Assembly: GCF_036850765.1 (NCBI RefSeq)
Contig: NC_089495.1
Span: forward strand, 200,819,847-200,883,846
DNA from: Saccopteryx bilineata
Lineage: Eukaryota; Chordata; Mammalia; Chiroptera; Emballonuridae
DNA length: 64,000 nucleotides
Reading direction: 5' to 3'
Shown here: one piece after another, positions 48,860-60,549 of the stretch
Position numbering within the stretch: the first letter of the stretch is position 1
How the letters are laid out: the number at the start of each line of letters is the position of its first letter
Notes under the pieces: generated by a model
The model's input: the letters and a program-made list of their open reading frames with translations, nothing else
Told to the model about the DNA's origin: nothing
Databases searched by the model: none
Made by a program: the position numbers and the translations under genes

Positions 48860-49870
48860 GGGGGTAAGGAAGCACAATGGGCAGACAGGGATTGGGGGTT
48901 GCTCATGGGGTCCACCACAGGCACTCATGGAACCCATGTCCTGCCCTCCAGACCTCTCTTTCATGGAACAGCCAGATGCCCTTGGCAGCCGGGGCCACGA
49001 GCAGGTAAGGCAGTTCAGCCGCACTCCCACAGGAAGTTGGACATCTCAGGCTTCTGACGAAGGATAGGCACATTTCGGGCGGGGTCTAGTCCCTGCAGGG
49101 CTGCCACCACGCTGTGTGACTTCCCAGGCCTCAGTCACCTTTTCCTGAGACAGGACCTTGTCTCCGGGCCCAAACACCAAGTCACCATGAGTCGCCCGTT
49201 TGAGAATGGCCAACCCCCCACATCTCTACCGCCACGTGCACACTCCAAGGCAGAAATAGCTTCTGGGAGCCCCAGGGGAAGTGGCCAGGGCCCCGCACCG
49301 GTCTGCCTGAGGTTCCCAGAGGAAGGCGGCCCCTTTCCTCCTGGGAGCCGCTCCTGACCGCAGGCTCCAGACAGAGGGCCCGAGCTATCACTACCCATGG
49401 GGTGCGAGCGTGTGGCCCTACGGCACGCCCCCGCAGGGCCCCCAACACGACACGCTCAGCGGGTCCCAACCTGACCTGGCATCTCTCTCTAAGGCTGCCC
49501 CGACCTATGTCGCTGTCAGGGCTGGTTTCCCAGCCTCCACCCACCCCATCTGCGGTCCCTCGGGCCAGGCCCCTGTCACACTGGGCTGGGTGCAGCAGGG
49601 CTGGGCCCTCCTCCCAGCAGGGGTGACTCTGTAAGCCACACAGACAGCACCGCAGAGCTGGCGCTGTCACCTCACCCGCAGCCCCGACGGGGCACCGCCC
49701 TGACTGTCACCTCCTGCCTTTTCCTTAGGCTGTGGCCCCTGCCAGTGCACGGATGCTCACAACATCCAGAAGAGTCCAGAAAATACTGTTGTTCGGTCAT
49801 GACATATCCACTCCTTCCTTCCCGACTCTAAGAACACCACCTCCACCTCTTCTAACCGTAGAAGGGAGGC
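48860..49870. other. SRC upstream sequence, no gene seen
   Basis: GC-rich (especially 49250-49680) with no exon or repeat that I can name. Overlapping open frames on both strands are compositional. Confidence 0.5.
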
Positions 49871-49874
49871 CAGG

Positions 49875-50304
49875 AGCTTAGGAGTTGAGAATAAGGATTC
49901 CAGTCAGACCTGGGTTCAAATCCCAACTTCCACTAATTATTAGCTAAATCTTCTTGGACAAGCTGCATCACCTCTCAGTTTCCTTATCTGTGGTGGCGCC
50001 ACGGATAACGCGTCAACCTGGAACGCTGGGGTCGCGGGTTGGAAGCCCCAGGCTGGCTCAGTCAAGGCACATATGAGAAGCAACTACTGTGCATTGATGC
50101 ACCCTGCTCCTCCTCTCCCTCTTTTTTCTAAATCAATATATAAAATCTTTAAAATAAAATGGGGATAACAAGAAACCTAACATCTGCCCTGGCCAGGTAG
50201 CTCAATGTGCCAGGCAGCAGGTTCGATCCCCGGTCAGCGCACGTACGAGAAGAAACTGATGAGTGACAACTGAATGAAACAACTAAGTGGAACGAGTGGA
50301 TGCT

Positions 50305-50336
<32 letters not shown>

Positions 50337-50430
50337 AAGTCAATGGGAAAATTTTTTTTCAAAAACCTACAATCTGAGAATTAAGTGAGAGGGTCCACGT
50401 GCAGGGCACAGAGTAAGTGCTCTGTGCACG
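49875..50430 (+). mobile_element. MIR interrupted by two bat-type SINEs
   Basis: The MIR core (CCAGTCAGACCTGGGTTCAA, CCTCTCAGTTTCCTTATCTG) stops at 49990. A SINE follows at 49991-50159 (TGGTGGCGCCACGGATAAC, tail CAATATATAAAATC), then ATGGGGATAACAAGAAACC of the MIR. A VES-like SINE sits at 50186-50362, with near-identical flanks AAACCTAACATCT (50173) and AAACCTACAATCT (50363). MIR sequence resumes to about 50430. Confidence 0.8.
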
Positions 50431-50726
50431 GCACACAGCGCTCTTTCCACCATCACAGGCAGTAAGAGGCGCAACGCAAGAGGAAGCAGGAGGTACGTGG
50501 CAGGGCCTTGAACGCCGAGCCCAGAGCTGCTGAGCCGTCAGTTCTCAATTATCCTGACAGCGCAGTGACGTAGGGTCGGTAACTGCACCCCTCTGCCGAT
50601 GGGACTAACGTTTGCAGAAGCCAGAACTCTGCCTGAAGCCACACAGCAAGGGAGTGCATCGAAGCTAGGATGCTACAGGTTCAGGAGAGTGTTGTCAGAA
50701 TGCACCTTTGAACTTGAGTATGGCAT

Positions 50727-50911
50727 CAGTGTCATGACCCCATGATCACTGGCTTGAGCAAGGGGTCACTGGCTCAGCTGGAGCCTCCCAGTCAAGGCAC
50801 ATATGAGAAGCAATCAATGAATAACTAAAGTGCCACAACTATGAGTTGATGCTTCTCGTCTTCCTTTCTGTCTGTCTGTCTCTCTAAAAAAAAAAAAAAA
50901 AAAAAAAAAAA
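50727..50911 (+). mobile_element. 5'-truncated bat-type SINE
   Basis: Body phrase GTCAAGGCACATATGAGAAG, CT-rich segment and an A26 tail (50886-50911), but no tRNA-like head. Confidence 0.8.
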
Positions 50912-51310
50912 ATGTAAAAAGAAAATATTTGCAAACCACGTATCTGATAAGGAACTTGTCTCCAGAAAATATAAAGAACTCTCACAACTCAACAGCAAAA
51001 GACAAATGACCCAATTAAAAAATGAGTGACGGATCTGAACAGACATTTCTTCAGAGAAGATACTACCAATGGCTAATAACCACACAAAAAGACGCTCAAT
51101 GTCGTTTGCTTTTAGGGAAATGCCAGTCAAAACCACAATGAGATGCCACACACAACGAGAAGACTTCACATCCACTAGGATGGCTACAACTAAGACAGAG
51201 AACAACAAGTTGTTGTCAGGGATGTGGAGAAACTGGAAACTTCACACGTTGCTGGCGGAAGGTGAAACGGTATATTCGTTTTAGAAAAGAGTCTGGAATT
51301 TCCTCAAAAG

Positions 51311-52125
51311 GTTAGACACAGAGGCCCCAGCTGGTGGCTCAATGGTAGAACATCAGCCCAGCGTGTGGAAGTCCTGGATTTGATTCCCAGTCAGGGCATA
51401 CAGGAGAAGAGACCGTCTACTTCTCTACCTCTCTCCTACCCCCCTATCTCTCTCTCTTCTCCTCCCACAGCCATGGCTTGAATGGTTCAAGCAAGTTGGT
51501 CCCAGGCACTGAGGATGGCTCTATGGCCTCACCTCAGGCGCTAAAATAGCTAGGTTGCCAAGCAACAGAACAGTGACTCCAGATGGGTAGAGCATGGCCT
51601 GGTAGGGGGCTTGCCAGGTGGATCCCAGTCAGGGATTCTGTCTTACTGCCTCTCTGCCTCTCATTTAATAATAATTTTTATTTTTATTTTTATTTATTTA
51701 TTTTTTTTGTATTTTTCTGAAGCTGGAAACAGGGAGAAACAGTCAGACAGACTCCCGCATGTGCCCGACCGGGATCCACCCGGCACACCCACCAGGGGCG
51801 ACGCTCTGCCCACCAGGGGGCGATGCTCTGCCCCTCTGGGGCGTCGCTCTGCCGCGACCAGAGCCACTCTAGCGCCTGGGGCAGAGGCCAAGGAGCCATC
51901 CCCAGCGCCCGGGCTATCTTTGCTCCAATGGAGCCTTGGCTGCGGGAGGGGAAGAGAGAGACAGAGAGGAAGGAGGGGGTGGGGGTGGAGAAGCAAATGG
52001 GCGCTTCTCCTATGTGCCCTGGCCGGGAATCGAACCCGGGTCCCCCGCACGCCAGGCCGACGCTCTACCGCTGAGCCAACCGGCCAGGGCTCATTTAATA
52101 ATAATTTTTATTGTTAGACACAGAG
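51311..52125 (+). mobile_element. Older tRNA-headed SINE in L1, itself split by a younger SINE
   Basis: The outer SINE starts at 51324 (CCCCAGCTGGTGGCTCAATG) and is flanked by GTTAGACACAGAG at 51311-51323 and 52113-52125. It is more diverged than its neighbours. The inner SINE lies in its 3' tail. Confidence 0.88.
51661..52112 (-). mobile_element. Younger tRNA-headed SINE (antisense) nested in the older SINE
   Basis: Minus strand from 52090: GCCCTGGCCGGTTGGCTCAG, B-box GGGTTCGATTCCC, body as in the copy at 47260, and tail ending near 51700. Flanked by TCATTTAATAATAATTTTTA at 51661 and 52091 (about 22 bp including T-run). Confidence 0.92.
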
Positions 52126-52708
52126 TTATTATGTGAGCCAAACTTCTGCTCCTGAGTATATACCCAAGGGAAAAAAAAATAACACAGCCACATAAAAACT
52201 CGTCCACAAATGTTCATAGCACCATTATTCCTAATAACCAAAGAGTGGAAGCAACCTGTATGAATGGATACATAAAATGTGGTATGTCCATATAATAAAA
52301 TATTACTTGGCAAGAAAAAGGAATGGAGTCATCCATAACGCACGCCACAACACGAACTACGCTTGAAAGTATGTATCACGCTAAGTGAAAGAAGCCAGAC
52401 GTGGGGAAAAAAACCACATCTGGTATGATTTCATTTCTATAAAATGTCCAGAACAGGCAAATCTATAGAAACAGAAAGAAGAATGTTGCCTGGGGCCAGG
52501 GAAGAAGCTTTGAGGGGAAGTGGAGAGTGACTAATGGGTACGCAGTTTATTTTTGGGGTAATGATCTAAAATTGATTGTGGTGAGGACTGCAAAGCTCTG
52601 TGGAATATACTAAAAACCACTAAAGTGCACACTTTGAATGGGTGAGTTGGATGGAATGTGAATTATTGCTCAGTAAAGCTGTGATGTTAAAAAAAAAAAC
52701 ATCTTGGG

Positions 52709-53111
52709 GCCCTGGCCAGTTGGCTCAGCGGTAGAGCGTTGGCCTGGCGTGCGGGGGACCCGGGTTCGATTCCCGGCCAGGGCACATAGGAGAAGCGCCC
52801 ATTTGCTTCTCCACCCCCCCCCTCCTCTCTGTCTCTCTCTTCCCCTCCCACAGCCAAGGCTCCATTGGAGCAAAGATGGCCCGGGCGCTGGGGATGGCTC
52901 CTTGGCCTCTGCCCCAGGCGCTAGAGTGGCTCTGGTCGCGGCAGAGCGACGCCCCAGAGGGGCAGAGCATCGCCCCCTGGTGGGCAGAGCCTCGCCCCTG
53001 GTGGGCGTGCCGGGTGGATCCCGGTCGGGCGCATGCGGGAGTCTGTCTGACTGTCTCTCCCCGTTTCCAGCTTCAGAAAAATACAAAAAAAAAAGAAAAG
53101 AAAGAAAGAAA
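52709..53111 (+). mobile_element. tRNA-headed bat-type SINE directly after the L1 tail
   Basis: Starts GCCCTGGCCAGTTGGCTCAG with B-box GGGTTCGATTCCC and ends with an AAAAGAAAAGAAAGAAAG tail. Close in sequence to the nested copy ending at 52090, so probably young. Confidence 0.9.
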
Positions 53112-53374
53112 ATGATCTCCAAGGTTCAATGTCAAAGACACCCAGGTGTAGAACAGGGTATACCATGTGCTACCATTTTTAAATATTTTTCTGACATATA
53201 TGCTTATGCACAAGCCTGGACCTCCCTAGAAGGACACACCACGAGAAATGCTTCTCAGTGCAAGGCAGACCTGCTTTCCCCCGTCTTCTTTTGTACCCTT
53301 TGGATTATTTTTTTGACTATGTTTGTATTAATATTTTTTCTTTCCTTCTTAAGAAAAAATATAAGCTTACCTGG

Positions 53375-53545
53375 TTTCAAATCCTGGCTCGCTCTCTCAT
53401 AGCTGGGCAATTACTTCACTCCTCTGAGCCTCTGAGTTCTGCAAAGGGAGGGATAACAATAATATCTACCTTACAAGGTTGTTGCAAAAGATTAAACAAG
53501 GCATCGCAAGTACCGGGCTCCCCACCATGTGTGGCTCCTAGGAAG
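53375..53545 (+). mobile_element. MIR SINE
   Basis: CTGGTTTCAAATCCTGGCTC, GCCTCTGAGTTCTGCAAAGG and CTTACAAGGTTGTTGCAAAAG. Confidence 0.75.
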
Positions 53546-53639
53546 TGCATGTAGTTGGTTACTCATATGGCACTATGTACGCCGAGCTGGCACTAATAGG
53601 TGCCACCGGAGAGCCTCAGACCAAGTGTTCAGGGCCCAG

Positions 53640-53790
53640 CGATCCCCTCTGACTGGGAGAAACCGGGAAAGGCTTCCTGGAAGAGGCAGCATTTGAAAAG
53701 GATTTCAAGGACAAGGAGTTCCACACATAGAGACCCCTGGGGATGGTGCGCCTGGAGAAGGGCCCGGAAGCAGGACCACCCTGGGTGTTC
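53640..53790 (-). mobile_element. LINE-2 ORF2 3' fragment
   Basis: The plus strand reads GGAAAGGCTTCCTGGAAGAG, then AGGATTTCAAGGACAAGGAG and GAAGGGCCCGGAAGCAGG. Confidence 0.6.
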
Positions 53791-54234
53791 ACTCAGTCAC
53801 TGTGCATGACTGGCTCCTTCCACAAAGCTCAGCTGGCCGCCTCTATGTACTGGCACTGGAGGGGGAAGGCCAACAAAAGATGAAGTGGCTGGATCAGCCG
53901 AGGAAGGAATTACAGACAGGGACTGACGGGGACAATGGGGACTAAGGGCCTGACCCAGGTCCGAGTGCCCACAGAGCAGACCAGAAACAGGAGGCTCAGA
54001 GAAGGAGAAGTGCTGCCTAACGTCACACAGCAGGGTCTCCACTTCCGAGAAGAGCCTGTCTCAGCTCCGCCCTGTGCCCGTCCACAGGCCCGGAGAAGAG
54101 AAGGCCCACAGGGCCCTCCTGACGTGCACTCGGCGGAAGGTTCAGCTGCCGTCTGAACTGGGGACCCACGCACAGGATTGGCAATTGGTTCTCAGATGAT
54201 GACAATGCCTAGCTGATGGGTAGAAAGAGACTCC

Positions 54235-54420
54235 CGTGTGCCAGGCACCGTGCTAAGAAATGCGTGACACCCATGAGCCCAGGCGAACCCGCTGCAGCCC
54301 TGTGTGGACAGCCCCACTTTGCAGGTGAGGAAACTGAGGCACAGAGAGGTCAAGCTGCTTGCTTAAAGTCAAACAGCTCATACGAGACAGCATCAGCAGG
54401 CAGGCGGACTGTCTGGGCTC
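54235..54420 (-). mobile_element. MIR fragment (antisense)
   Basis: GTGCCAGGCACCGTGCTAAG, TTTGCAGGTGAGGAAACTGA and GCTTAAAGTCAAACAGCTCA. Confidence 0.8.
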
Positions 54421-54429
54421 GCAGCCTGG

Positions 54430-56230
54430 CGCCCCGGGGCCCATCCCCCCAGGGAGCCACCAGCAGGGCCTGTATCATGATGGCACCCCCTCTCTGAAGG
54501 GCCCAAGGTGGGAGCTGTTCTCGGCCAGTCCAGGAATGTCTCCTGATAACAAAGGCCCAACGGGGGTAGGAAGAGTGGGTGGCGGAGGCTGTGGCAGGAA
54601 TGTGTGAGTGTGGAGGAGGGAGGGGGCAGAGTGGGGGGAGACAGACACCGCCCGCTGGCAGCCAATGTCCTGTCTCTGGAGAGAGGGGAGCGGAAAGACC
54701 CCATTGGCACCTGCTCGAGCCAGGTGGAGTGAGCATCATCGTGGCTGCGGGGCCCCTACTGTGGCCCGTGGGAAAGTTAACCAGAACCTCCTTCAGTACC
54801 ATGGAGACCCCCCTAGTAACCCCCAGGCGGTTGCCAAGGCCAGTGAGCTTCCCCGGGCCAAGCCCCGAGCACACGGGCCGGCCTGGTAAACGGGCCCTCG
54901 CTGCTGCCGCTAACGTTACCGTTTCCATCGTCACTGTTCAGCTCTCCAGTTCTCGCCAGGACCCTGCGACAAGGGGACAATCAGCCCCGCCTTTCAGAGG
55001 AGGGGCAGAAAGAGGCTCGGGGAAGTCAGTTCAGGTGCCCGGGTCACCATCCAAGACAGCAAAGGGCCAGCTGAGCATCCTCCCTGCCTGGCCCCAGGCC
55101 ACTGGTCCCAGCCAGCTGCCGCGGGGTGTCCCTATACCAGGGATTGCACCGGGCCCCCTGGCCAGTCCGTTTAAATGGGAGCCGGGGCAGGGACAGTGGC
55201 TGGCCCAAGGCCACACAGCCCAAGAAGGACCACTTATGGAGTGAATGTGTAACCTCCCTAAACTTGGAAGGCTGGGAGTACCCCACTGATGCCCCTCCTT
55301 CCTCAGCACAGCCCAGCCCTGTGGGGCAGGTGCCGCCAGCACCTGTGCACAGAGGAGGCTAGGGCTGGAGCGGCATGGGAGGGGCACTGTCCAACGGGCC
55401 CCGTTCACAGATGGCGGCTGCGTCCCTTTCTTGCCTCCCCCGTGACCTCCCGTCCTAGAAGGGAAGTTCCCCACAGGCAGGAATCTTCACCTGATTTCCT
55501 TTTGTTCCTTCAGACTCTCAAAAGAGTCTTATCTACTCAACTGGGGTGTTTTTCCTGTAGGTGGCTTTTTAATATACAAAGGACTCCTGCCTCGAAGTGG
55601 GAGAATATGAGTAATGACAATAATAATAATAATGATAATAATAGCTAATATTATTCTTTTACTAGCTAATGTTAACCCTGGAGCAAGCTTTGGCCATGCT
55701 CATTCCACACTGAGGACGTGGGGGCTCCAGAAAGCGGCCCCTGTCAGGAAGCAGAGAGCTAGCACGCCAATCCAGATCCACGATGCCAAAGCCCATCCCC
55801 TCTCCACTGCACCTGCAAGGAAGCATGGGAAGGGCAGCCCAGGAGGTAGGCACAGCATGTGCAAAGGCCCTGAGGTAGGAAAGTCGGATGTGCAGGGAGG
55901 TATCAACTGAGAGATCTGGACTGAGTAGGTCCCAGTCTAACTGGGTCACAGCTGATCTGTGGCACAGGCATAAGGTCTGCCAGAGGACTGTGCAGCCCCA
56001 GGTCATGCAGCGAGGTGGAGGCTGGCCCTTGAATGAAGGTGTGGGCACTGAGACTAAAGATAAGATTCTTGGAGCACCAGGCCCAAGAATGCTGAGCCAA
56101 AATGGAAGTGGATGAAGAGATGCTGGTCCCAAACTCACAAATCAAACAGGTCTCAGGGACCCAGCCAGGCACCCCCTGGCCAGACCAGATGAGGGCTGCC
56201 CACCACAGGGCTGAGTGGAAGGCTTCCGTT
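54430..56230. other. SRC upstream sequence, no gene seen
   Basis: Mixed unique sequence. An AAT microsatellite lies at about 55615-55640, and an L2 phrase (AGCATGTGCAAAGGCCCTGA) at 55853. No exon with credible splice sites and coding content. Confidence 0.5.
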
Positions 56231-56917
56231 AGAATCACTGTGGGACTTTGAGCAAGTCACACCTCCTCTTGGGCCTCAGCATGCGCACCTGGACAGAGGC
56301 CCAGGCATGCCAAGGACTCCTTAACAGACCCCAGTATCAGGGGGTGAACCCAGGGAACACTGAAGTGACAAGTTTTGTTCTCTCGCAGCCTCTCCAAGGT
56401 CATCTCCCCCGCGGCCTCCTAGCTGCCGCACCCCCACTGGCTGCTGGCTGGAGGGCCTTCAGGGGCAGTCACCAGTGGCCCCTGCCCACAGTGCCCGTTA
56501 CTTGCTGCCAGCAGCTCTGGCTGCTCCTCTGCTCCGAGAACACACAGCGCCCCTCCTCCCACCCACGCACATACAGGGACACTGGTAGGCAGGCCCCTCC
56601 ACATGGTCAGCCTGAGCGCACACCCTCCCTCCACACTCAGGGCCCACAGTGGCCTGCCCTGGCTGGGTGAACTTGGGAAGGTCCCTTTATTCATCCACGT
56701 AATGGCATTTCTGGCAGAGTGTGGAAGGAGAGGGCATCTCTGAGCCTAAGGTTGGGGACAGCAGTCAGCAAGATGTGCCGAAACTCTTAAAGCTCCTCCG
56801 CCTGCTGCTCACAAGGCGGAGGCCGAGGCCAAGGACGGAGGGGGGCTTGCTGCATGCTCTCCCCTCCTTGTCCTCTGATCCTCCTTTCAACTCATAATTA
56901 CCCTGGAGCCTCTAGAT

Positions 56918-57109
56918 CAGGGGTCCCCAAACATTTTACACAGGGGGCCAGTTCACTGTCCCTCAGACGGTTGGAGGGCCACCACATACTGTGCTCCTCT
57001 CACTGACCACCAATAAAAGAGGTGCCCCTTCCAGAAGTGCGGCGGGAGCCGGATAAATGGCCTCAGGGGGCCGCATGTGGGCCCGCAGTGCCGTAGTTTG
57101 GGGACGCTA
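56918..57109. mobile_element. hAT-type element, internally deleted copy
   Basis: CAGGGGTCCCCAAACATTTT to TAGTTTGGGGACG, sharing the deletion structure of the copy at 48560. Flanks CTCTAGAT (56910-56917) and GCTAGAT (57106-57112) suggest a decayed target duplication that has absorbed the last bases of the element. Confidence 0.85.
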
Positions 57110-57259
57110 GATCTTTGCACAGGTTAATCCCTCCACTGAACCTTTGCTACTCACTTCCCCTGCCCCTGTGCCCCCCACAAAGTCCATGTACCTACTGTCT
57201 GACCTTGTCTGCCCCCAAAACTGAGAAAGATATCCCTCTTTTTCTGGGCTCACATAATC

Positions 57260-57700
57260 CCCATCACATGGAGACTAAGAGCTGGACTACCAAGGTCCAA
57301 ATTCCAGTTCTGGCCCTTTCTAGCCGTGTGACCTAGAGAAAGTTACTCCACCTCTCTGTGCCTCCATTTCCTCACCTACAAACAGGGGTAAAGCCTGACC
57401 TGTGGTGGCGCAGTGGATAGATAGAGCATCGACCTGGAATGCTGAGGGGTCACAGTTTCGAAGCCCCGGGCTCGCCCAATTAAGACACATATGAGAAACA
57501 ACTACTATGAATTGATGCTTCCCACTCCCACCCACCCCCCATCTAAAATCAGTAAATAAAATCTTTAATAAATAAATATAATAGGGATAAAAACAATAAC
57601 CTATCTCGAAGGATTGTTTTGAGGATTCAATGCATTCGTATTCGTGAAATACTGATTACAGAGCCCAGACCCTAACAAATGTTCCGTAAGTGTTTGCCAC
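57260..57700 (+). mobile_element. MIR split by a bat-type SINE
   Basis: MIR at 57268-57393 (AGCCGTGTGACCTAGAGAAA, CCTCCATTTCCTCACCTAC) and after about 57579. The SINE at 57394-57578 begins CCTGACCTGTGGTGGCGCAG, carries GACACATATGAGAAACAAC, and ends AGTAAATAAAATCTTTAA. Confidence 0.85.
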
Positions 57701-57884
57701 TGATCCGTAATAGTGGCAACTGTTACTTGTTGAGCACCTACTGCGTGCCAGACCCTGCGCTCAGCGTCTTGCCTGGATTCTCCCCCAGCAGCCTGGGGGG
57801 AAGGGCCGGTGTTAACCTCACTGAACGGTAGAGAGGGGAGGGCATCAGCTTCACCTCAAAACACATCTGGGGGAGGAGGGGATT

Positions 57885-58256
57885 TCTGCTGACGTTAAAG
57901 AATTATTGCTCGTTTCTTAAAAGAAATGATGGATTATGGCTTTGAGGCATTTTTTTTCTTCTTTTTATATACTACATCCTCAGAATTTATTCTTTTGTTT
58001 ATTTGGTTTATTTGTTTTGTGGGCTACTTTCTTAACATGAGTCCTTATCTTTGAGAGATACATACTGAAATATTTGTGCATGAAATAGGACACGTGGGAT
58101 TTGCTTTAAAATGACAGAGGAAGGGGGATGGGACAGAACAGGTGTGGAGGGGGGCAGGACAGGCGGCGGGTTGGTGGCGTTTGGGGGTTCAGTGATGGGT
58201 TTGTGGTGGTTCATTATACTAATATGCTTCCATAATAAAGAGTTTTAAGAAGATTA
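57885..58256 (+). mobile_element. L1 3' UTR fragment
   Basis: Ends GGTTCATTATACTAATATGC and CCATAATAAAGAGTTTTAAG, a common end of medium-age L1 3' UTRs. Confidence 0.7.
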
Positions 58257-58499
58257 AATGAAATAACATAGAAACAATGTTTGTTCCCTTCTCCATCCTA
58301 CTGACTGCCCCCAGCCTGGGCAAACCACCAGCGTCCCCTCCCCTCGCTGGACGAAGGCAGGAATCCACCTGTCTGCGCCCTCACCACCACAGTCTGTTTT
58401 CCACACAGCAGACAGACGCACCGGAAGCACCCCTCTTTGGCCCCCGGAGTTAGAAGCCAACATTAGAATGGTTGAGAGGCCCTCCCTACTTGGATCTTT

Positions 58500-58985
58500 C
58501 TGCTCTGTTCTCCCTCCATTCTCTCATTCTCTCCCTCGCTCATTCTGTTCCCCTGGCCTCCTTGCTGTTCCTCCTATACTCCAGCACCCCCCTGCCTTAG
58601 GGTCTTGAAACTGGCTGTTCCCTCTACCTGTATTCCCTTCCCCTCGGAGGAGCAACAAGACCCCGCCTCCCCTCCGTGGATGGGGGCTCCTGGGAGAGGT
58701 CTTTCTTCCAGGGCACCCTATGTAATTACAGTCCCTGCTCCACGCCCCAGCCAGCGTACCACCCCCTTCCTTCCCGGCTTTACGTTTGACCCATGGCACT
58801 TGTCACCCTCTTACAGACCATGTGCATAGGTTCCTTGTGGGTTGTGTTTCTGTCTCCTCACCTAGAATGTCAGATCTGTAAGAACAGGGATTTTCATGTG
58901 GTTGGTTCTCTGTTGTAGCTTCAGCTCCTAGCACGTTGTCTGGCACATAGCAGTTCTCAGTAAACATTTGTGGAAAGGTAGGAAG
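58500..58985 (+). mobile_element. LINE-2 3' end
   Basis: GTCTTTCTTCCAGGGCACCC, ACCTAGAATGTCAGATCTGT, AAGAACAGGGATTTTC and TAGCACGTTGTCTGGCACAT give the L2 3' UTR order. Confidence 0.8.
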
Positions 58986-58999
58986 GAGGGATAAATGAA

Positions 59000-60118
59000 T
59001 GGGTCCTACCAGGGGCCCCGCAAGATGAAGAGGCACAGGCCTCAGCCCCGGGTCTGTCCAGCACGACCACAGCCTATGCCCCGACCACTGTATGTCCTGC
59101 CTGCCACTGCCCGGGCCGTCCAGGTGGCAGAGCCGGGCCACCCTGACATACACAGGGCAGAGTGCCAGCCCCAGACAACCCCAGGTCCCGAGCCCTGCCG
59201 GGCAGGCGCTTGGACACGGACCAGGTACCAGGGGATGTTTGCTGAATGAGCAAGGAGTGAGTGACGAGTGCGCCAGAGGCCGTTTGTGGGCCCAGGCAGC
59301 CAGAACGTGTCTGGTCCCGCGGGCATGCTGCAGACACGCTAGGGGCTGGCGGGCCTCAAACCAGCTCTGCCGGTGCGGCTGGGGCGGGGCAGGGCTCTGC
59401 AGGCTCGAGCGGGCACCAGCAGAGAGACGGAGGGGTGCTCCCGGGGGAACCCGCAGCCTGGCGAGGGCGAAGGCTGAGCAAGTGGGCAGTGGAGCGCCCA
59501 CCAATTCCAGTCCTGCAGAGATGGGACTGTTCAAGCCCTGAACGCTCTTGGGCTTCTTCCTGGGCAGGAAGGGGACCGCTTTCCAGCCCGCAGTGCCCTG
59601 ACCTGCACGGTGCTCGGACCCCTTCCCGCCAGGACCCAGTCACAGTCTGGACGCCTTGGAGGGAAGGGCGAGGGCCAGGAGTGGGGGGCGCTGGGCAGGA
59701 CAAAGCACCAGGAGATCTGCTGTGTACCCCGCTCTGGGCCCAGTCACCGCACAGCCCCAAGCCTACGCTGTGCCCTTTTGGACTCAGTTTCCCCATGTGG
59801 GAAGCAGTGTTGGGCAGGGTTCCCGGGACCTTCAATCCCAAGGGGTTGAGTTATCCAGCAGACGTCGCTCAGCATCCAGCCCTAACCTGAAGCCCAGGTC
59901 TCGGGGTGGAAGTGGCCACAGCCCAGTCGCCCACGTGTCCGTACTCCCCACACAAACAGTAACACCTGCTGTGTACTGAGCGCTGCTGCGCGCCTGGCAT
60001 CGGCTCGGTGCTTCACACGCACTGCTTCACCCGGTCCTCCCCGCAGCACTGCGAGGGAGGGGCCGCCACTCGGTTTTCTCATCTGGGAAATGGGTAGCGT
60101 CCTGCCAGTTGCATCTGA
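59000..60118. other. GC-rich stretch, no exon identified
   Basis: Some CpG enrichment at about 59270-59560 (GCCGGTGCGGCTGGGGCGGG and following). It could hold a non-coding SRC exon, but nothing in the sequence proves this. Confidence 0.4.
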
Positions 60119-60329
60119 GATGTACCGTTGTTTAATTTTTTTTTAAAGACTTTATTTACTCATTTTAGAGAGAGAGAGAGAGAAGGGGAGGAGCAGGAAG
60201 CATCAACTCCATCTATGCCTTGACCAGGCAAGCCCAGCGTTTCGAACCGGCAACCTCAGTGTTCCAGGTCAATGTTCTTTCTATCCACTGTGCCACCACG
60301 GGTCAGGCCTACGATGTACCGTTGTTTAA
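60119..60329 (-). mobile_element. tRNA-headed SINE (antisense) with 17-bp target duplication
   Basis: Element 60136-60312: the minus strand reads GCCTGACCCGTGGTGGCACA, then an anticodon-arm-like region and GAACACTGAGGTTGCCGG. The tail is TCTCTCTC then AAGTCTTTAAAAAAA. GATGTACCGTTGTTTAA stands at 60119-60135 and 60313-60329. Confidence 0.92.
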
Positions 60330-60549
60330 AACAACGGGACCGGAGGACTTGGTCAAGGCCTTGGGACAAATCAGAGAAGCGGCTGGCCTCTGTGCCTGCA
60401 GACGGATTCGGGCGCAGGGGAGCGGACGTGGACGTGAAGCCCGCAGGGGCCGGCGGCAGCGCCTCAGCCTCAGCCCCGCATTCCCCACAGCCCAAGAGGA
60501 GGGTGAGTCCTCTCACCCGCCGTGTGACCCGGTCCCGGGCCCTGTCAGT

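Larger units (their letters stand above)
50917..52699 (+). mobile_element. L1 ORF2 3' part and 3' UTR, split by nested SINEs
   Basis: Left part 50917-51323 holds late ORF2 (GAACAGACATTTCTTCAGAG, CAAAACCACAATGAGATGCC). The right part 52113-52699 resumes with GTATATACCCAAGGG and CACTTTGAATGGGTGAGTTG, and ends in an A-tail. The two halves were one copy before SINE insertion. Confidence 0.88.

Noticed and set aside
51823..52090. Frames with GRESNPGPPHARPTLYR-like residues (also at 52725 and 47263)
   Set aside because: They lie inside tRNA-headed SINEs and recur in each copy.
52709..52790. Possible tRNA gene (intact-looking A and B boxes, GGGTTCGATTCCC)
   Set aside because: It is the tRNA-derived head of a SINE, followed by the SINE body and A-tail, and repeated in other copies.
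54579..55244. A 221-residue plus-strand open frame upstream of SRC
   Set aside because: Proline/serine-rich in GC-rich DNA, an overlapping frame of similar size on the other strand, no recognisable domain or splice pattern.
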